DNA of 64,000 nucleotides from Leptoclinus maculatus (lineage: Eukaryota > Chordata > Actinopteri > Perciformes > Stichaeidae), in NCBI GenBank assembly GCA_032191485.1, contig JAVDOI010000005.1:4306501-4370500 (forward strand), in the 5' to 3' direction. Position numbers and translations under genes: made by a program. Shown here one piece after another: positions 12,072 through 29,024 of the stretch. Every line of letters starts with the position of its first letter. Within the stretch, counting starts at the first letter, position 1. The notes under the pieces were generated by a model. That model saw only the letters and a list, made by a program, of their open reading frames with translations, did not search any database and had not been told where the DNA came from.

Positions 12072-15000
12072 GTACCCCCCCCTCGACGGGCGCCTCCAGG
12101 CGCCCCACCGGGCCGGTAGGATGATCCCGATGGAAATCCCTGACAAAGGAATCATCTGTGAAGGAACCACGAGGAAGCCAAGAGCGTTCCTCCGGTCCAT
12201 AACCTTCCCAGTCCACAAGATACTGGAATCCCCGGCCCCGGCGGCGGACATCCAGGATCTGCCGGACCTCGAAGACAGTGTGGTCATCGACGACCCGGGG
12301 GGGTGGTGGGGGGTCGGCCGGAGGGCACAGGGGACTGGAGGAAACTGGCTTGAGTAGTGAAACATGGAATGTAGGATGGACCTTCAAGGAGGCTGGGAGC
12401 TTGAGTCGGACCGCAGAGGGATTGATGACCTTATCCACCTCGTAGGGTCCGACAAAATGGGGTGCCAACTTGCGGGACTCGACTTGAAGGGGTAGGTCCC
12501 GGGACGACAACCATACTTTCTGGCCCGGAAGATAGGTGGGTGCAGGGGCTCTGTGACGGTCAGCGATGCGTTTGTTCCGGGTGGCTGACCGCTGGAGCGC
12601 CGACAAGGCCTCCCTCCATATCTGTCGGCACCTACGGAGGTTGGCCTGGACAGATGGCACTGCTATCTCCCTTTCTTGGGCCGGAAACAGGGGCGGTTGA
12701 TACCCCAAGGAGGCCATGAAGGGGGACATGCCAGTGGCGGTGCTAGTGAGGGAGTTGTGCGCATACTCGACCCACGGCAAGTGTACGGCCCAGGAGGACG
12801 GGCGGCGAGCAGTGACACAACGCAGAGCCGACTCCAGATCTTGGTTGGCCCGTTCCGTCTGGCCGTTTGTCTGGGGATGGTAACCAGAGGAGAGACTGGC
12901 GGTGGCACCCAGCGCCTGACAGAAAGCTCTCCAGACCTGTGACGAGAACTGCGGCCCTCGGTCAGACACAATATCCAGGGGAATGCCGTGAAGTCGGAAA
13001 ACATGGAGAACCAAGAGGTCAGCGGTCTCCATGGCTGAAGGCAACTTGAGGAGGGGAATGAAATGCACCGCCTTGGAAAACCGGTCCACAATGGTTAAAA
13101 TGGCGGTATTGCCTCCAGACGGGGGCAGGCCCGTGACAAAATCCACTGCGATGTGAGACCAGGGACGGTGGGGGATAGGCAAAGGCCGTAACTGACCAGC
13201 CGGGGTTTGATGGGATGCCTTGCTGCGAGCACAGACTGAACAGGCCGACACGAATGCACGGGTGTCTCGGGACATGGCTGGCCACCAAAACCGTTGGCGA
13301 ATGAAGGAGAGCGTGCGGTGGAACCCAGGATGGCAGGTGAGTTTGGAGGAGTGTCCCCATTGAAGTACCTGGGATCTGACTGCGTCAGGCACAAACAAAC
13401 TGTTGGGAGGACCACCACCTGGATCCGGATGGGAGCGCTGGGCCTCCTGGACGAGAGACTCAACTCCCCATGTGACAGCGGCCAACACGCAGGAGGGGGG
13501 AAGAATGGGTTCAGGCTCGAAGGGGGTTCCTTCGGTGGTGGACTGCCGAGAGAGAGCATCAGGCTTGATGTTGCGTGAACCAGGGCGGTAGGTGAGCGTA
13601 AAATTGAACCTTCCCAGGAACAACGCCCACCGAGCCTGTCGGGAGTTTAGTCTCTTAGCAGAGCGGAGGTACGAGAGATTCTTATGGTCAGTCCACACAA
13701 TGAAAGACTGTTCCGCTCCTTCCAACCAGTGCCTCCATTCCTCGACTGCAAGAACCACAGCCAATAGTTCGCGGTTTCCCACATCATAGTTGCGCTCTGC
13801 GGGGGACAGGCGCCGTGAAAAAAAGACACAGGGGTGCATCTTCTGATCCTGGGGAGACCGCTGAGAGAGGACGGCCCCGACTCCGGAATCCGAGGCATCC
13901 ACCTCCACAACAAACTGCAGGGAGGGATCAGGATGAATTAGCACCGGGGCAGTGGTGAATAGCTGTTTGAGGGAGGCGAAGGCGGCGTCTGCCTCCAGAG
14001 TCCATCTAAAGGGAATGGCAGTGGAGGTGAGCTGCGTGAGGGGGGTAGCCACCCTGCTGTAATTGCGAATAAACCGTCTGTAAAAGTTGGCAAACCCTAG
14101 GAACCGCTGCAACTGTTTCCGAGTGGTAGGAGTAGGCCACTATGCCACTGCCTGAACCTTAGCTGCATCCGCCATCACCTGCCCTGGCTGGATGATGAAT
14201 CCAAGGAAACTCACTGTGGTGACATGGAACTCACACTTTTCCGCCTTTACATAAAGCTGGTTCTCCAGTAGTCGCTGTAGCACTAGTCTGACATGCTTAA
14301 TGTGTTCCTCCATGTTCCGGGAGAAGATGAGGATGTCATCAATATAAACAAACACAAAGCGGTTGAGCATGTCACGGAGGACATCATTCACCATGGCCTG
14401 GAACACTGCCGGGGCGTTGGTGAGGCCGAAAGGCATGACCCGATACTCGAAATGGCCTAGAGGGGTGTTAAAAGCGGTCTTCCATTCATCTCCCTCCCGG
14501 ATCCGAACGAGGTGGTAGGCATTGCGGAGGTCTAGTTTGGAGAAGATGGTGGCTTTGAGAAGGGGCTCACAAGCAGGGTCAATGAGAGGGAGAGGATACT
14601 TGTTCTTGATGGTAACATCGTTGAGACCACGGTAATCGATGCAGGGACGAAGGGTGTGGTCCTTCTTGTCCTCAAAGAAGAAACCAGCACCCACCGGAGA
14701 TGAAGAGGGTCGGATTAACCCAGCTGCAAGGGAGTCGTGGATGTACTTCTCCATAGCCTCTCTTTCAGGACGGGAGATCTTGAAAAGGCGGCTGGAGGGC
14801 AGGGGGGCTCCAGGAAGCAGGTTGATGGCACAGTCATAGGGCCTATGAGGGGGCAGTGTCTGGGCTCGCTGCTTGCTGAATACCTCCCCTAAGTAGTGGT
14901 AAGTGGGTGGCACTAACGTGAGGTCAGGGGGGTCAATCGTAGGTGTTGCAGTTACGTTAGTGGGGGCTGAGGCTGACCGGAGACAGTGAGAGTGGCAAAA

Positions 15001-16212
15001 TGTGCTCCAACTAACTACAGCCCCTGTGGGCCAATCAATGTGCGGGTTGCGACGCTTCAGCCAAGGTTGGCCGAGGACCACTGGAACATGTGGAGAGGAA
15101 ATTATGAGTAGTTCTACTGACTCGTGGTGATTACCGGACAGGTGAAGACTTAGGGGAGCTGTGTGGTGAGTGATGTGAGCCAGGAGTTGTCCATCCAGGG
15201 CGTAGACCTCCTTGGGGACAGGAAGGGCCTCTGTGGAAATTCCAGCTTGTGCAACGAAGGCGGAGTCAATAAAGTTTTCATCTGCCCCCGAGTCAACCAG
15301 GACCTGAAGTGGGATGGATTCTCCCTTCCACATGAGAGATGCCTTCATCGGTTTACAGGATGGAGGGACTGAGGAAGAGGTGGAGGTATGGCTCATCAGG
15401 ACCCCTCCAGTAACTGATGAGCCTAGTCTGCAGCTGGTGCGCTCTCTACGTCGCTCACGGAGGCGGTTATCTAGGCGGACGGACAGGGAAATTAGGGAGT
15501 CTAAGCTGTCTGTCTCTTCCTTCGTCACTAGCTCATCCCTGATATTCTCAGCCAACCCGTAAACAAAAACACTCTGCAAGGAAATGTCCTCCCACCCACT
15601 CTCTGTAGCTAGGATTCTAAAATCCACTGCATATTCTGCGACTGTTCCGGCACCCTGACGAAGGGAGAGGAGTCTGCTGGCTGCTGCTCTACCCTGAACG
15701 GGATGGTCAAACACCTCTCTCATTTGTGCTATAAAAACAGCATAAGAATTACAGATTGGGGACTCCCTCTCCCATAAAGCAGTGGCCCACTGGGCAGCCT
15801 TGCCCGTAAGTAAGCTGGTGATAAATGCAATACGGGACTTATCTGGGGCGTAGGTGGCTGGCTGCTGCTGGAATACCAGGGAACATTGCAGGAGGAACCG
15901 CCCACAGGCTCCTAGATCTCCGGCGTAGCGTTCCGGTGTCGGAATGAACGGCTCACGGGCACGCGGAGCTGGAATGGGGGGAGCCGAGGGGGCTGGGGGT
16001 GGCGCAGGTGGAGCCGCCGTGGGAGCAGCGGAAGCGCCAGGGGCAGAGAGGTGAGTCGTGACCTGATCCATTTGGCCGTGGAGTTGAGACACGCTGGTGG
16101 ACAGGGTTCGTAGAGTCTCCACTACTTCCCGGAGAAGTGTCTCATGCTGGCCGATCAGAATGCCCTGGGAGGCTAACGCCTGACGGAGGAAGTTCGGGTC
16201 CGCTGGGTCCAT
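11983..16212 (-). pseudogene. Gag-pol of the sushi-type element, with one in-frame stop
   Basis: Starting at ATG 16212 ([13 protein letters not shown]), only 17 bases inside the 5' LTR, the frame encodes a gag core, a protease ([13 protein letters not shown]) and reverse transcriptase (YIDDILIF). It then meets a TAG at 14140-14142. The same frame continues with RNase H (WTDHKNL), a zinc-binding and DDE integrase (VDFVTG, SDRGPQF and [12 protein letters not shown] carry the acidic residues), and a C-terminal chromodomain ([15 protein letters not shown]). The gag CCHC knuckle expected after the arginine-rich stretch near 15,440 is missing, which suggests an internal deletion. The frame then runs through the polypurine tract into the LTR and stops in the CA repeat. 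The TAG and lost knuckle make it inactive in this copy. Confidence 0.9.
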
Positions 16213-16216
16213 GATG

Positions 16217-16227
16217 GCCAGATTGTT
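16217..16227 (-). other. Putative self-priming primer-binding site
   Basis: One base inside the 5' LTR, the minus strand reads AACAATCTGGC. Its exact reverse complement GCCAGATTGTT occurs inside each LTR (minus strand, 11880-11870 and 16511-16501), about 30 bases downstream of a TATA-like sequence. No tRNA-like TGG site abuts the LTR. Elements of the Tf1/sushi group are known to prime with the 5' end of their own transcript, and this 11-base match is the arrangement expected. Confidence 0.75.
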
Positions 16228-16228
16228 C

Positions 16229-16618
16229 TGTTACGGTCGGTTTGTTCTGGACCCAAACGCAGACACCAGGACGGCAGAGTAGGTGAGAAAAAGGTTTTAT
16301 TTGGCTTTGTCTGTGGAGCCGGAGGAGCATGCAGGTGGAGCAGCGAGGCGGTGTGAGCGGCTGGCTGCGACGTGGCATGGGAATCGCTGAGGCAGAGGAA
16401 AAACACAAGTTAGCTGAAAAGTCATTTAAAGTTAACTTGCTCCAGGAAAAATGGTTTAGCTCAACAGGAGCCGAGGTTATAGCTACCACTGAGCTGAAGA
16501 AACAATCTGGCGATGAGACTGCAGGAAGCCGGGGTATTTGAGCTGACGGTGATGAGGTCTAACTGTTGGCAGGTGAGGAGATGAGCCCAGGTGCCAGATG
16601 ATTGCGGCCGCGCTCACG

Positions 16619-16655
<37 letters not shown>

Positions 16656-18327
16656 CTGTGTCCCAATTCAGGGTCTGCATCCTTCGGAGGCTGCATTTGT
16701 AGACCGGTTGCGTCACAGCGCTGCGACTAGGCTGTCCCAATTCGCATGTTTGTTGAAGACTCCTTCAAATGCAGCCGACGAACGCAGCCTTCTGCACCCA
16801 TTTTCGGAGGATACATCTGATGGAGACTTCGTGGCCCAGCATATCCCAAGATGCATTGCGTGCCGGTGAAGATTTTATTTGAACCAACATGGCGGCGATT
16901 GATGCGAGAGCTGGAGAAGCGGCAGGATTCACTTTTAAATGTAAGTATTGAGTTTCAACTCACTCGAATGTCACCGATACTAATGTTAAAGCAAAATAAG
17001 AGATCTTATAACATCACATGTGTGTTAAAGTGATCCGTTAAGTTACGTGACGTTCGTAGCTTACAAGCTAACTAGCGTTAGCCGCTGTGCTATTAGCTGC
17101 AGCTCAGCTGCCTGCATCCGACTGTAGTGAGACTTAAAGTAACTTTTAATAACTTCACTTTCAAACCTCAGAGGTTGAATAATATCTTACTGATGTTGTG
17201 ATGGTTTTACAGATGATTTATACTTCATATCATGTACATAAACGGACCAACGTGAGCTCAGGTAGACAGGTTGTGAACCTGAAATATCACTTTAAGTCCG
17301 GTAACGTTAAGATTAATTACACGAATACACTGAATTTGAGTATTTTGCTGATTCTGTTCTTGTTTTGTTACAGAGAGCCAGGAGCTGAGGGGAGAACGAT
17401 GGACAAACATTCAGCAACCGTAGCTTTGAATTAAGACATTAGTCCATTTGTAATGTCTCCATTTCACCATCCTGTACTTGAGGTTACAGTTACATTAGCT
17501 CTCATCCTGTACAAAGCCTTCACTAATAAGACAACCAGTAGATCCTTCTGATGTGTTAATATTGCTGTCACAGAGATGAAACTGATTTAAAAAATATAAA
17601 GAATATGCACGTTACTGCAAGTTAATAAACACGTTTGCTGACATTTGTTTTGCTGTTGTTAATATTAACTGTCTTGATTGATTTCCTCTGCCATATATAT
17701 ATATATATATGTACATGTAAATATGTATGTGTGAATGAAATAAAGTTATTGATAAATACATTGTTTTAATTGCAAGAACTATAACTGAAAATGTGTTATT
17801 TAACATAGTAACTGATTTAATTAACTGATTATTAATTTAGAAAAACAATATGAAAATAAACTATGAATGAATTTTTTAATATATGATTAAAAACACTAAA
17901 CTAAAAACTTCAAAGTATATATACTGAAAATATTTTAGTTTAATGTATTTATGTGTATATATTTATAATCCTGAGCAGGGATTATATATATATAAATATA
18001 TATATATACACACTATAAATATATATACAGGTATATACACTATAAAAAAAAAGATATATATATATATATAATCCTATTGAGCAGGGCGATGGGAGCAGCA
18101 AGAGGGGGCGGGGCGAGAACAGCTGTTGACGCAAACAGGAAGTCCTCTGTAGCGTAGGCCGTCTCATTTCGGAGACCACACGGTCTAGCCTTTGCGGTTT
18201 TCAAAGGACGCGGCCCACGTAGACCGTGAAGGCTGGGTCCTCCGAAGGATGCAGACCCTGAATTGGGACACAGCTACAGACAGAGAACAGAGGGGAGACG
18301 AGCTGAGGTCACAGCGGAGCCGTGACA
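16229..18327 (-). repeat. 5' LTR of the sushi-type element, interrupted
   Basis: The LTR sequence runs 16229-16652 and resumes at 18277-18327, the gap being filled by a TIR element. It matches the 3' LTR almost base for base; visible differences are one base near 16378 and one near 16581, apart from the length of the CA run. Confidence 0.9.
16655..18274. mobile_element. 1.6-kb TIR element inside the 5' LTR
   Basis: The ends are perfect inverted copies for about 36 bases (GCTGTGTCCCAATTCAGGGT and onward), and both are flanked by TA (16653-16654 and 18275-18276). The uninterrupted LTR at 12021 shows the empty site. Inside, an ATG at 16889 opens a 52-base exon (MAAIDARAGEAAGFTF) ending at a strong donor AAAT|GTAAGT, but no transposase body follows. 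AT repeats fill 17690-17710 and 17980-18070. It is a deletion derivative of a larger element. A TA duplication fits Tc/mariner or ISL2EU-like elements; the class is not settled. Confidence 0.8.
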
Positions 18328-18556
18328 CAGACAACATGTACCTTACCTTGATTTACAATTTACACCGAGAGGAGAGAAAAACCTCGGCTCGCAACAAAAA
18401 GCCTAATCTCTACTCCAAATAATAGATCCAAACTACTGCATCTCCCCAACTACAATTTACCGACGTCAACGCTGACGTACTCTTCCAAACAATTACGAAT
18501 GGGCAGTAGAAATACTCAAACAAAACCAAGCTACATACCAAATACCGCAAAACGGT

Positions 18557-18604
18557 CCTTTTTCCTTATGGTGTCGATGTTGGGGACCCACTTCAGGTCC
18601 TGGG
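18557..18604 (-). mobile_element. LINE fragment, left of the large transposon
   Basis: On the minus strand this reads SQDLKWVPNIDTIRKK, which directly continues the LINE reverse-transcriptase frame that ends at 29573. The 10.96-kb element split it. Beyond 18557 the LINE is cut off by the outer LTR element. Confidence 0.85.
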
Positions 18605-18610
18605 AGATTG
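18605..18610. other. Left target-site duplication AGATTG
   Basis: Identical to 29567-29572. Joining the flanks across one copy restores a continuous LINE reading frame, which confirms the duplication and the element limits. Confidence 0.93.
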
Positions 18611-19446
18611 TATGGAGCTAAATCCAGGTCAAAAGTTTTTTTCATTTGATATAATATATTTAAAAAAAATCTGAAAATATATTTTGAGATTCAAATCTTT
18701 TTTTTGGGTTTCAAATCTTTTTTTCAGTTCAGTTTTTTTTTTTCAAGTTCAGTTTCTTTTTTTTCAAGTTCAGGTTTTTTTTCAGTTCAGGTTGTTTTTT
18801 TCAGTTCAGACTTTTGACCCTGATCTAACGTGGGGGGCGTGGTATCAACTGAGAGGGGCGTGTCACCATGAGTGACAGCATAACAAAGAAGGCAGAGGAC
18901 CGTCCTCGGGCACCGCGAGAATTATGATTCAACACTTTATATACACCATATTCACGTGATTGGAAGTAAAATAAATTACGCTAGTGACAAAGTTCTGTTT
19001 AGCAAGCTGTTTTAGCCTCTACTTGGCACGAATCACAGTAAAAGAGCAATCAACTATGCCATATTGGGTCGTTCAACTACTACACTTTAATATCTGACGT
19101 TTCGCACTTCCACACACCACTGTGAACGCAGCGTAGTATCCTTGCGATGGCGTCCGGACCGCCTGCTGGCGCCAGCGCGCAGGTAAGGATTTTTTTATAG
19201 ATACTAGCAATGATCCTAAATATTATAATGATGATTGTAACATAGCGTCATACATAAAGGGAGAAGATTTGGGGATTTTGCCAAAGCTAGAAATTAAGCA
19301 ACTAGCTTAATGCTATTAGCTAGTGTTCGTGAATTTTTCCCTCCTTACACTGACCAGCTCAAGTCCTTCAATGTATGTTGTCTTTCTTAACAGAATGTCG
19401 ACTATAATTCGACAGTGGCTGCAGCTGCACGGAGCCTTATAAATGT
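18611..19446 (+). repeat. Left terminal inverted repeat
   Basis: It is about 836 bp, carrying T-rich sequence at the tip, a promoter-like region with TTTATATACA near 18935 and an E-box CACGTG near 18953, exon 1 (19147-19182) and the first 53 bases of what is exon 2 in the right-hand gene. The match to the right repeat ends at ATAAATGT. Confidence 0.9.
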
Positions 19447-22400
19447 TGCTTGGCGCCACTGTTTACAGAACTTTGTCGTTCATCAGTGTGGATCCTCACA
19501 TCGTTATCACTGTGGTTATCTCTATAGTTATAGTTCTTGGTGTGGACGGACCTTTAGTTTACACAGCATAACCTTTGCAGTCCTCTTTGTTGTATTTTGA
19601 TACGTAATTTAGGCTATGATAGACGCCTTCCAAGTTGGCTCACTTTGCATACGTTTTAAGTAATAACTTGCATGCTGTTTGTTTGTTATATGTATGTGTC
19701 TGTAACTTAAAAGATGTAATCAAGCCAGTAAAATAATGTGTGTTTGTTTTTTCTAGGAGCAACTGAAAAGGGACTTTCTTCAGAGACTACTGACTAAAGT
19801 TTCCCAGGTCACTCAAAGACTGCCCCTAGATGTGGACTATTTGCGGTTTGTAGTCAACCAGGAGATGGCTCTTTTTAGGTCATTGTCAGGCCAGGTTCAG
19901 ATGCCAGAGGATGTCATTAATGCTTTGACACAGTTGTCAACACTTATCAATATAGAGGACTCTGATCCGACCCCTAGTCAGGTGCCAGTGTTGCAAGGAG
20001 AAATGGGACGGCCAAAATATGTTGTGTCTCCTCAGCAACTACAAAGCCTGATACAAATGTCCTTACCAGTGTCATCCATTGCAAAACTTCTGGGTATTTC
20101 TGAGAGTACAGTGAAACGGCGCATGCACGATAATGGCCTTTCCATAATGCAGTTCTACAGTAGCCTAACTGATCAACAACTAGACAATTTCATGAGGTCA
20201 GTGAAAGCCAGGACACCACACGTAGGATGCCGAATGATGAAAGGAATGCTGCAGGCCATGGGCCACCGTGTCCAGTGGAAGAGAGTGTTTTCATCCATGC
20301 AGCGTGTAGACTCTGTTGGTGTACTCTCAAGAATGACAAGGATGGGGTGTGTTGCACGAAGGACATATTCGGTTCAGGGTCCTCGGCACTTGGTACATAT
20401 CGACACAAATCATAAACTCATCAGGTAAGCCATACATTTGATGTTTACATGCTATTTAGATATACAGTGCTTTGGCTAAATACAGGATATACACTAGAAA
20501 TAAAAATGAATAGGTTTACAAATTTCCAGTGACATTTTTTACCACCCTTGTTTTGCATCAGCATTTTGTGTTTCTTTTTCCCCCCAAAGATATGGCTTTG
20601 TTATTTTTGGAGGGATTGATGGATTTTCACGAAAGGTAATTTCTTTTTCACCAATAACCATTACTTACAGACTAAGTGAGATGGTGACAGTTGAAAATGA
20701 CCGATATGGGTCTACTGCAACAATTGCTGTAGGGTGTACAGGTCCTCTTTAAAGGATCTATATTTTTGTTATTATCCATCTTATACCACGTAGCAAAAAT
20801 GTGTGATGTGAACAAGCTTGTATTTACATACATTTACAGGTCTGAAAAAATGCTTTTATTTATTTCCACTGAATGATATTCTTTGTTCCAGATCATGTAC
20901 CTGGGTGCTGCGACCAATAATAAAGCATCCACTGCACTTGATTTCTTCTTGGAGGCAGTGCAAAAGTATGGCTTTCCATTAAGGCAAGACCAACACATAG
21001 GTGTGGCTCACGGTGGTACTCATTCCTCAGTGATTTGTGCATTAGCTGTCAGTTAAACATGTATTCTTGTTTGAACGTTTTGAGCAGTGAGATAACCAGA
21101 GAGGTTTATGCACAACTAAGACATTAGGTAACTAGGACCGATTCTTTACTTACATTAATTCAATCACTACGCTAAGTTGTTGAGAATTTAAACAAATTCT
21201 ATACTTCATTACTTGTCAAGATAAATCAAAGTGAATCAAATCACTATTTATCTGTCTAAAGACCTGTTGGTGATTAAATGTGTAGTATACAATACTTCAT
21301 CACTTCACTTTCTATCTATGCTGTAATCAATCATTACAATGATTTGGATGATAATATCAGGTATTTGTCCAAAGTCTATGCATTTGGAATTCTCACTAAA
21401 TAAAGATGTAGTTATTGTAGCCTATATCTTCTGTTTTTACATTTAGAACCTTAAATTGCCAATTTTTAAACTTTTATTTTGTATTTCTTTAACTGTGGGA
21501 TACACTCTCTTTAGAGTACGAGGTGACCAAGGAGTGGAAAATGTTGGCGTAGCACGATGCATGTTCACTATTAAGAGGCTGCGGAAGGGGAAGTTTCCTC
21601 TCAGGAAAGAGTGTGCACAATCAAAGGTATATACATTTTGTATAATATTCAGTAGAATTAATAATGTCTGGTGTTGCAGTATATTGTACATACTTGAGGG
21701 TAATTTTATGTTTTTTTTTACCAGAATAGAGCGTCGGTTGTTTCAAACGTGCACTACGAGATTCTTCACAGCCTTGAGGATGAAGGTGTTCTAGATCCTT
21801 CTGATAGCATCCACCTGTTCTGTGCCCAGCATGTATTTCTTCCATGTCTGCAGAGGGATCTTGGTGTCTTCAGGATGGGTTGGGATAATCATCCTTTAAG
21901 GACAGAGCAGAATCTGTCCCCACAACAACTGTGGACAATCGGACTCCTCCAGAATCCTGTTAATGCTCCAGACCTGGCAGAGGTAGCAATTCTAAGTTAT
22001 TTTTAAGCAAACATAGTATTATATATTTATAGTTGTGACCAGTGTTTCTACTTCATAGAATAGCAAAGCTCACACCATTTCCTTGAATTTTATTTAGACA
22101 CAAGCATTGTGCATAAAACAGCTTTTCAACACTGTAAAGGAAGCCCTCAAAACTTATACCATGAAAAAACATCTAGGTATAACTGAATTTTGTTTACTTT
22201 AGATTACACTACCAATTATAATTTGGGGTAAGAAAATTGAATATTTTTTTGTATTTTATGTCTTAATAACAGATGTGTCAAAGTGTTTTTCAATCACCAG
22301 CGTCAAATTAATGAAAGAGATAACAGAACAAATTTTATTCAAAACTGTTCAAACGCTGATCAGGTCTTGTATCTCTGTTCACATTAAAGCAAATTAAATG

Positions 22401-22749
22401 ATACTATGTTGATACTTGCATCAGCATAGTATCAGTTATGTTCACATGTTGATCTATTTAAAATCTGCTTACCTTTATAGTTTTACTTTATGTCCTCGGT
22501 TTAATTAAGAAATCTGCTTTTTTTATTTTTTAAATGTAGGAAATCGAGGATGCAGATCTTGATTTCAACAGTGCCAGTGAGCAAAATGCGACCAGTTCTG
22601 GAGTGACTCTTCCACCCATTGCATGCCCCCTATGTGAGCAGGATATGGCACGCCTTAGGGCCACTATTGATGTTGCTAGACCATCTGAGTCCTACGGCCG
22701 AGACATTTATTTAGCTGTATTGAACTATGTACTAAATCATGTACCATGA
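19147..22749 (+). CDS. HTH and rve-type DDE integrase-like transposase, probably inactivated
   Basis: Seven coding exons: 19147-19182, 19757-20424, 20590-20635, 20892-20983, 21515-21626, 21725-21982 and 22540-22749, nominally 473 aa. Exon 1 (MASGPPAGASAQ) lies in the terminal repeat. A helix-turn-helix (VSSIAKLLGISESTVKRRM) lies near residues 110-130. The first catalytic Asp is in VHIDTNHKLIR and the second in RVRGDQGVEN. The third acidic residue belongs to the block VHNQRIER, which is present at about 21611-21734 but in the +1 frame relative to both sides, so the nominal protein reads other residues there. The C-terminal exon has CPLCEQDM. All junctions keep phase; the intron after 20983 has a GC donor. 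Such proteins insert DNA by strand transfer in the nucleus; this copy probably cannot. Confidence 0.8.
19394..19600 (+). other. Decoy exon in the left repeat (truncating alternative)
   Basis: The acceptor TTAACAG before 19394 is the same one used for exon 2 of the right-hand gene. On the left the repeat ends inside this exon, and the frame then runs into unique sequence and stops at 19598-19600. Splicing exon 1 to it would give a protein of about 80 residues instead of the transposase. Whether it is used is unknown. Confidence 0.4.
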
Positions 22750-23105
22750 ATGCAAACGTTGTGTTTCAAGGGTTTTACCACTTTAACACCAACAAGTATA
22801 CAATGAATGTGTTTTAAATGTGTATTTGTTGTGACTGGCAACAGTGAAGCCACATGTAAAAAAAAATAGAAATTAATAAATCGTATAAAATCTTTTTTTA
22901 ATTCCAAACCTTAACATTTTGTTCTCTTTCAACACTATTTTTGTGTTTACGGAACTCATTTTTCAAAACAAGTATTTTTAAATATTACAATTAAATAATT
23001 TTCTTTTCTCAGAACACGAGAGTATTAAAACAGCAGTTTTTGCTAAACATGAACAGAGGCAAAAAAAAAAAGGGTGGAGTCCTGGGAGGAGAGAGAGAGC
23101 ATTGT
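22750..23105. other. Convergent 3' gap between the two transposon genes
   Basis: Only 356 bp separate the two stop codons. A polyadenylation signal AATAAA for the plus-strand gene lies near 22876. No other feature is seen. Confidence 0.6.

Positions 23106-29024
<5,919 letters not shown>

Larger units (their letters stand above)
11598..18327 (-). mobile_element. Sushi/Tf1-type chromodomain LTR retrotransposon
   Basis: A complete LTR element on the minus strand, flanked by the 5-bp duplication CAGAC (11593-11597 and 18328-18332). The 3' LTR is 11598-12071 and the 5' LTR is 16229-18327, the latter swollen by a 1.6-kb insertion. Both begin TGTTACGG and end CGTGACA on the plus strand. A polypurine tract (seven or more G on the minus strand) abuts the 3' LTR at 12072-12082. 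Gag-pol occupies 11983-16212. The chromodomain and the self-priming signal beside the 5' LTR place it in the chromovirus branch, close to sushi-ichi. The two LTRs differ at about two places outside the CA run, so the insertion is young. Confidence 0.92.
8664..18556 (-). mobile_element. Outer LTR retroelement (gag-protease only), split by a younger LTR element
   Basis: A minus-strand LTR element whose 3' LTR is about 8664-9058 (TGTCACGACG to GGAACCGTCA, next to a polypurine tract of about seven bases just inside). Gag and protease lie at 9220-11216 and an untranslated leader runs on to 11597. The leader resumes at 18328 after the 6.7-kb insertion. An 84-bp stretch of the LTR (8672-8755) recurs at 18473-18556 with one clear mismatch, marking the remains of the 5' LTR, which ends abruptly at LINE sequence. 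Integrase and reverse transcriptase are absent, so the copy is non-autonomous as well as broken. The exact LTR limits are inferred. Confidence 0.7.

Noticed and set aside
12121..13789. Several plus-strand frames of 60-90 codons
   Set aside because: They are opposite-strand shadows of the GC-rich gag-pol of the sushi-type element.
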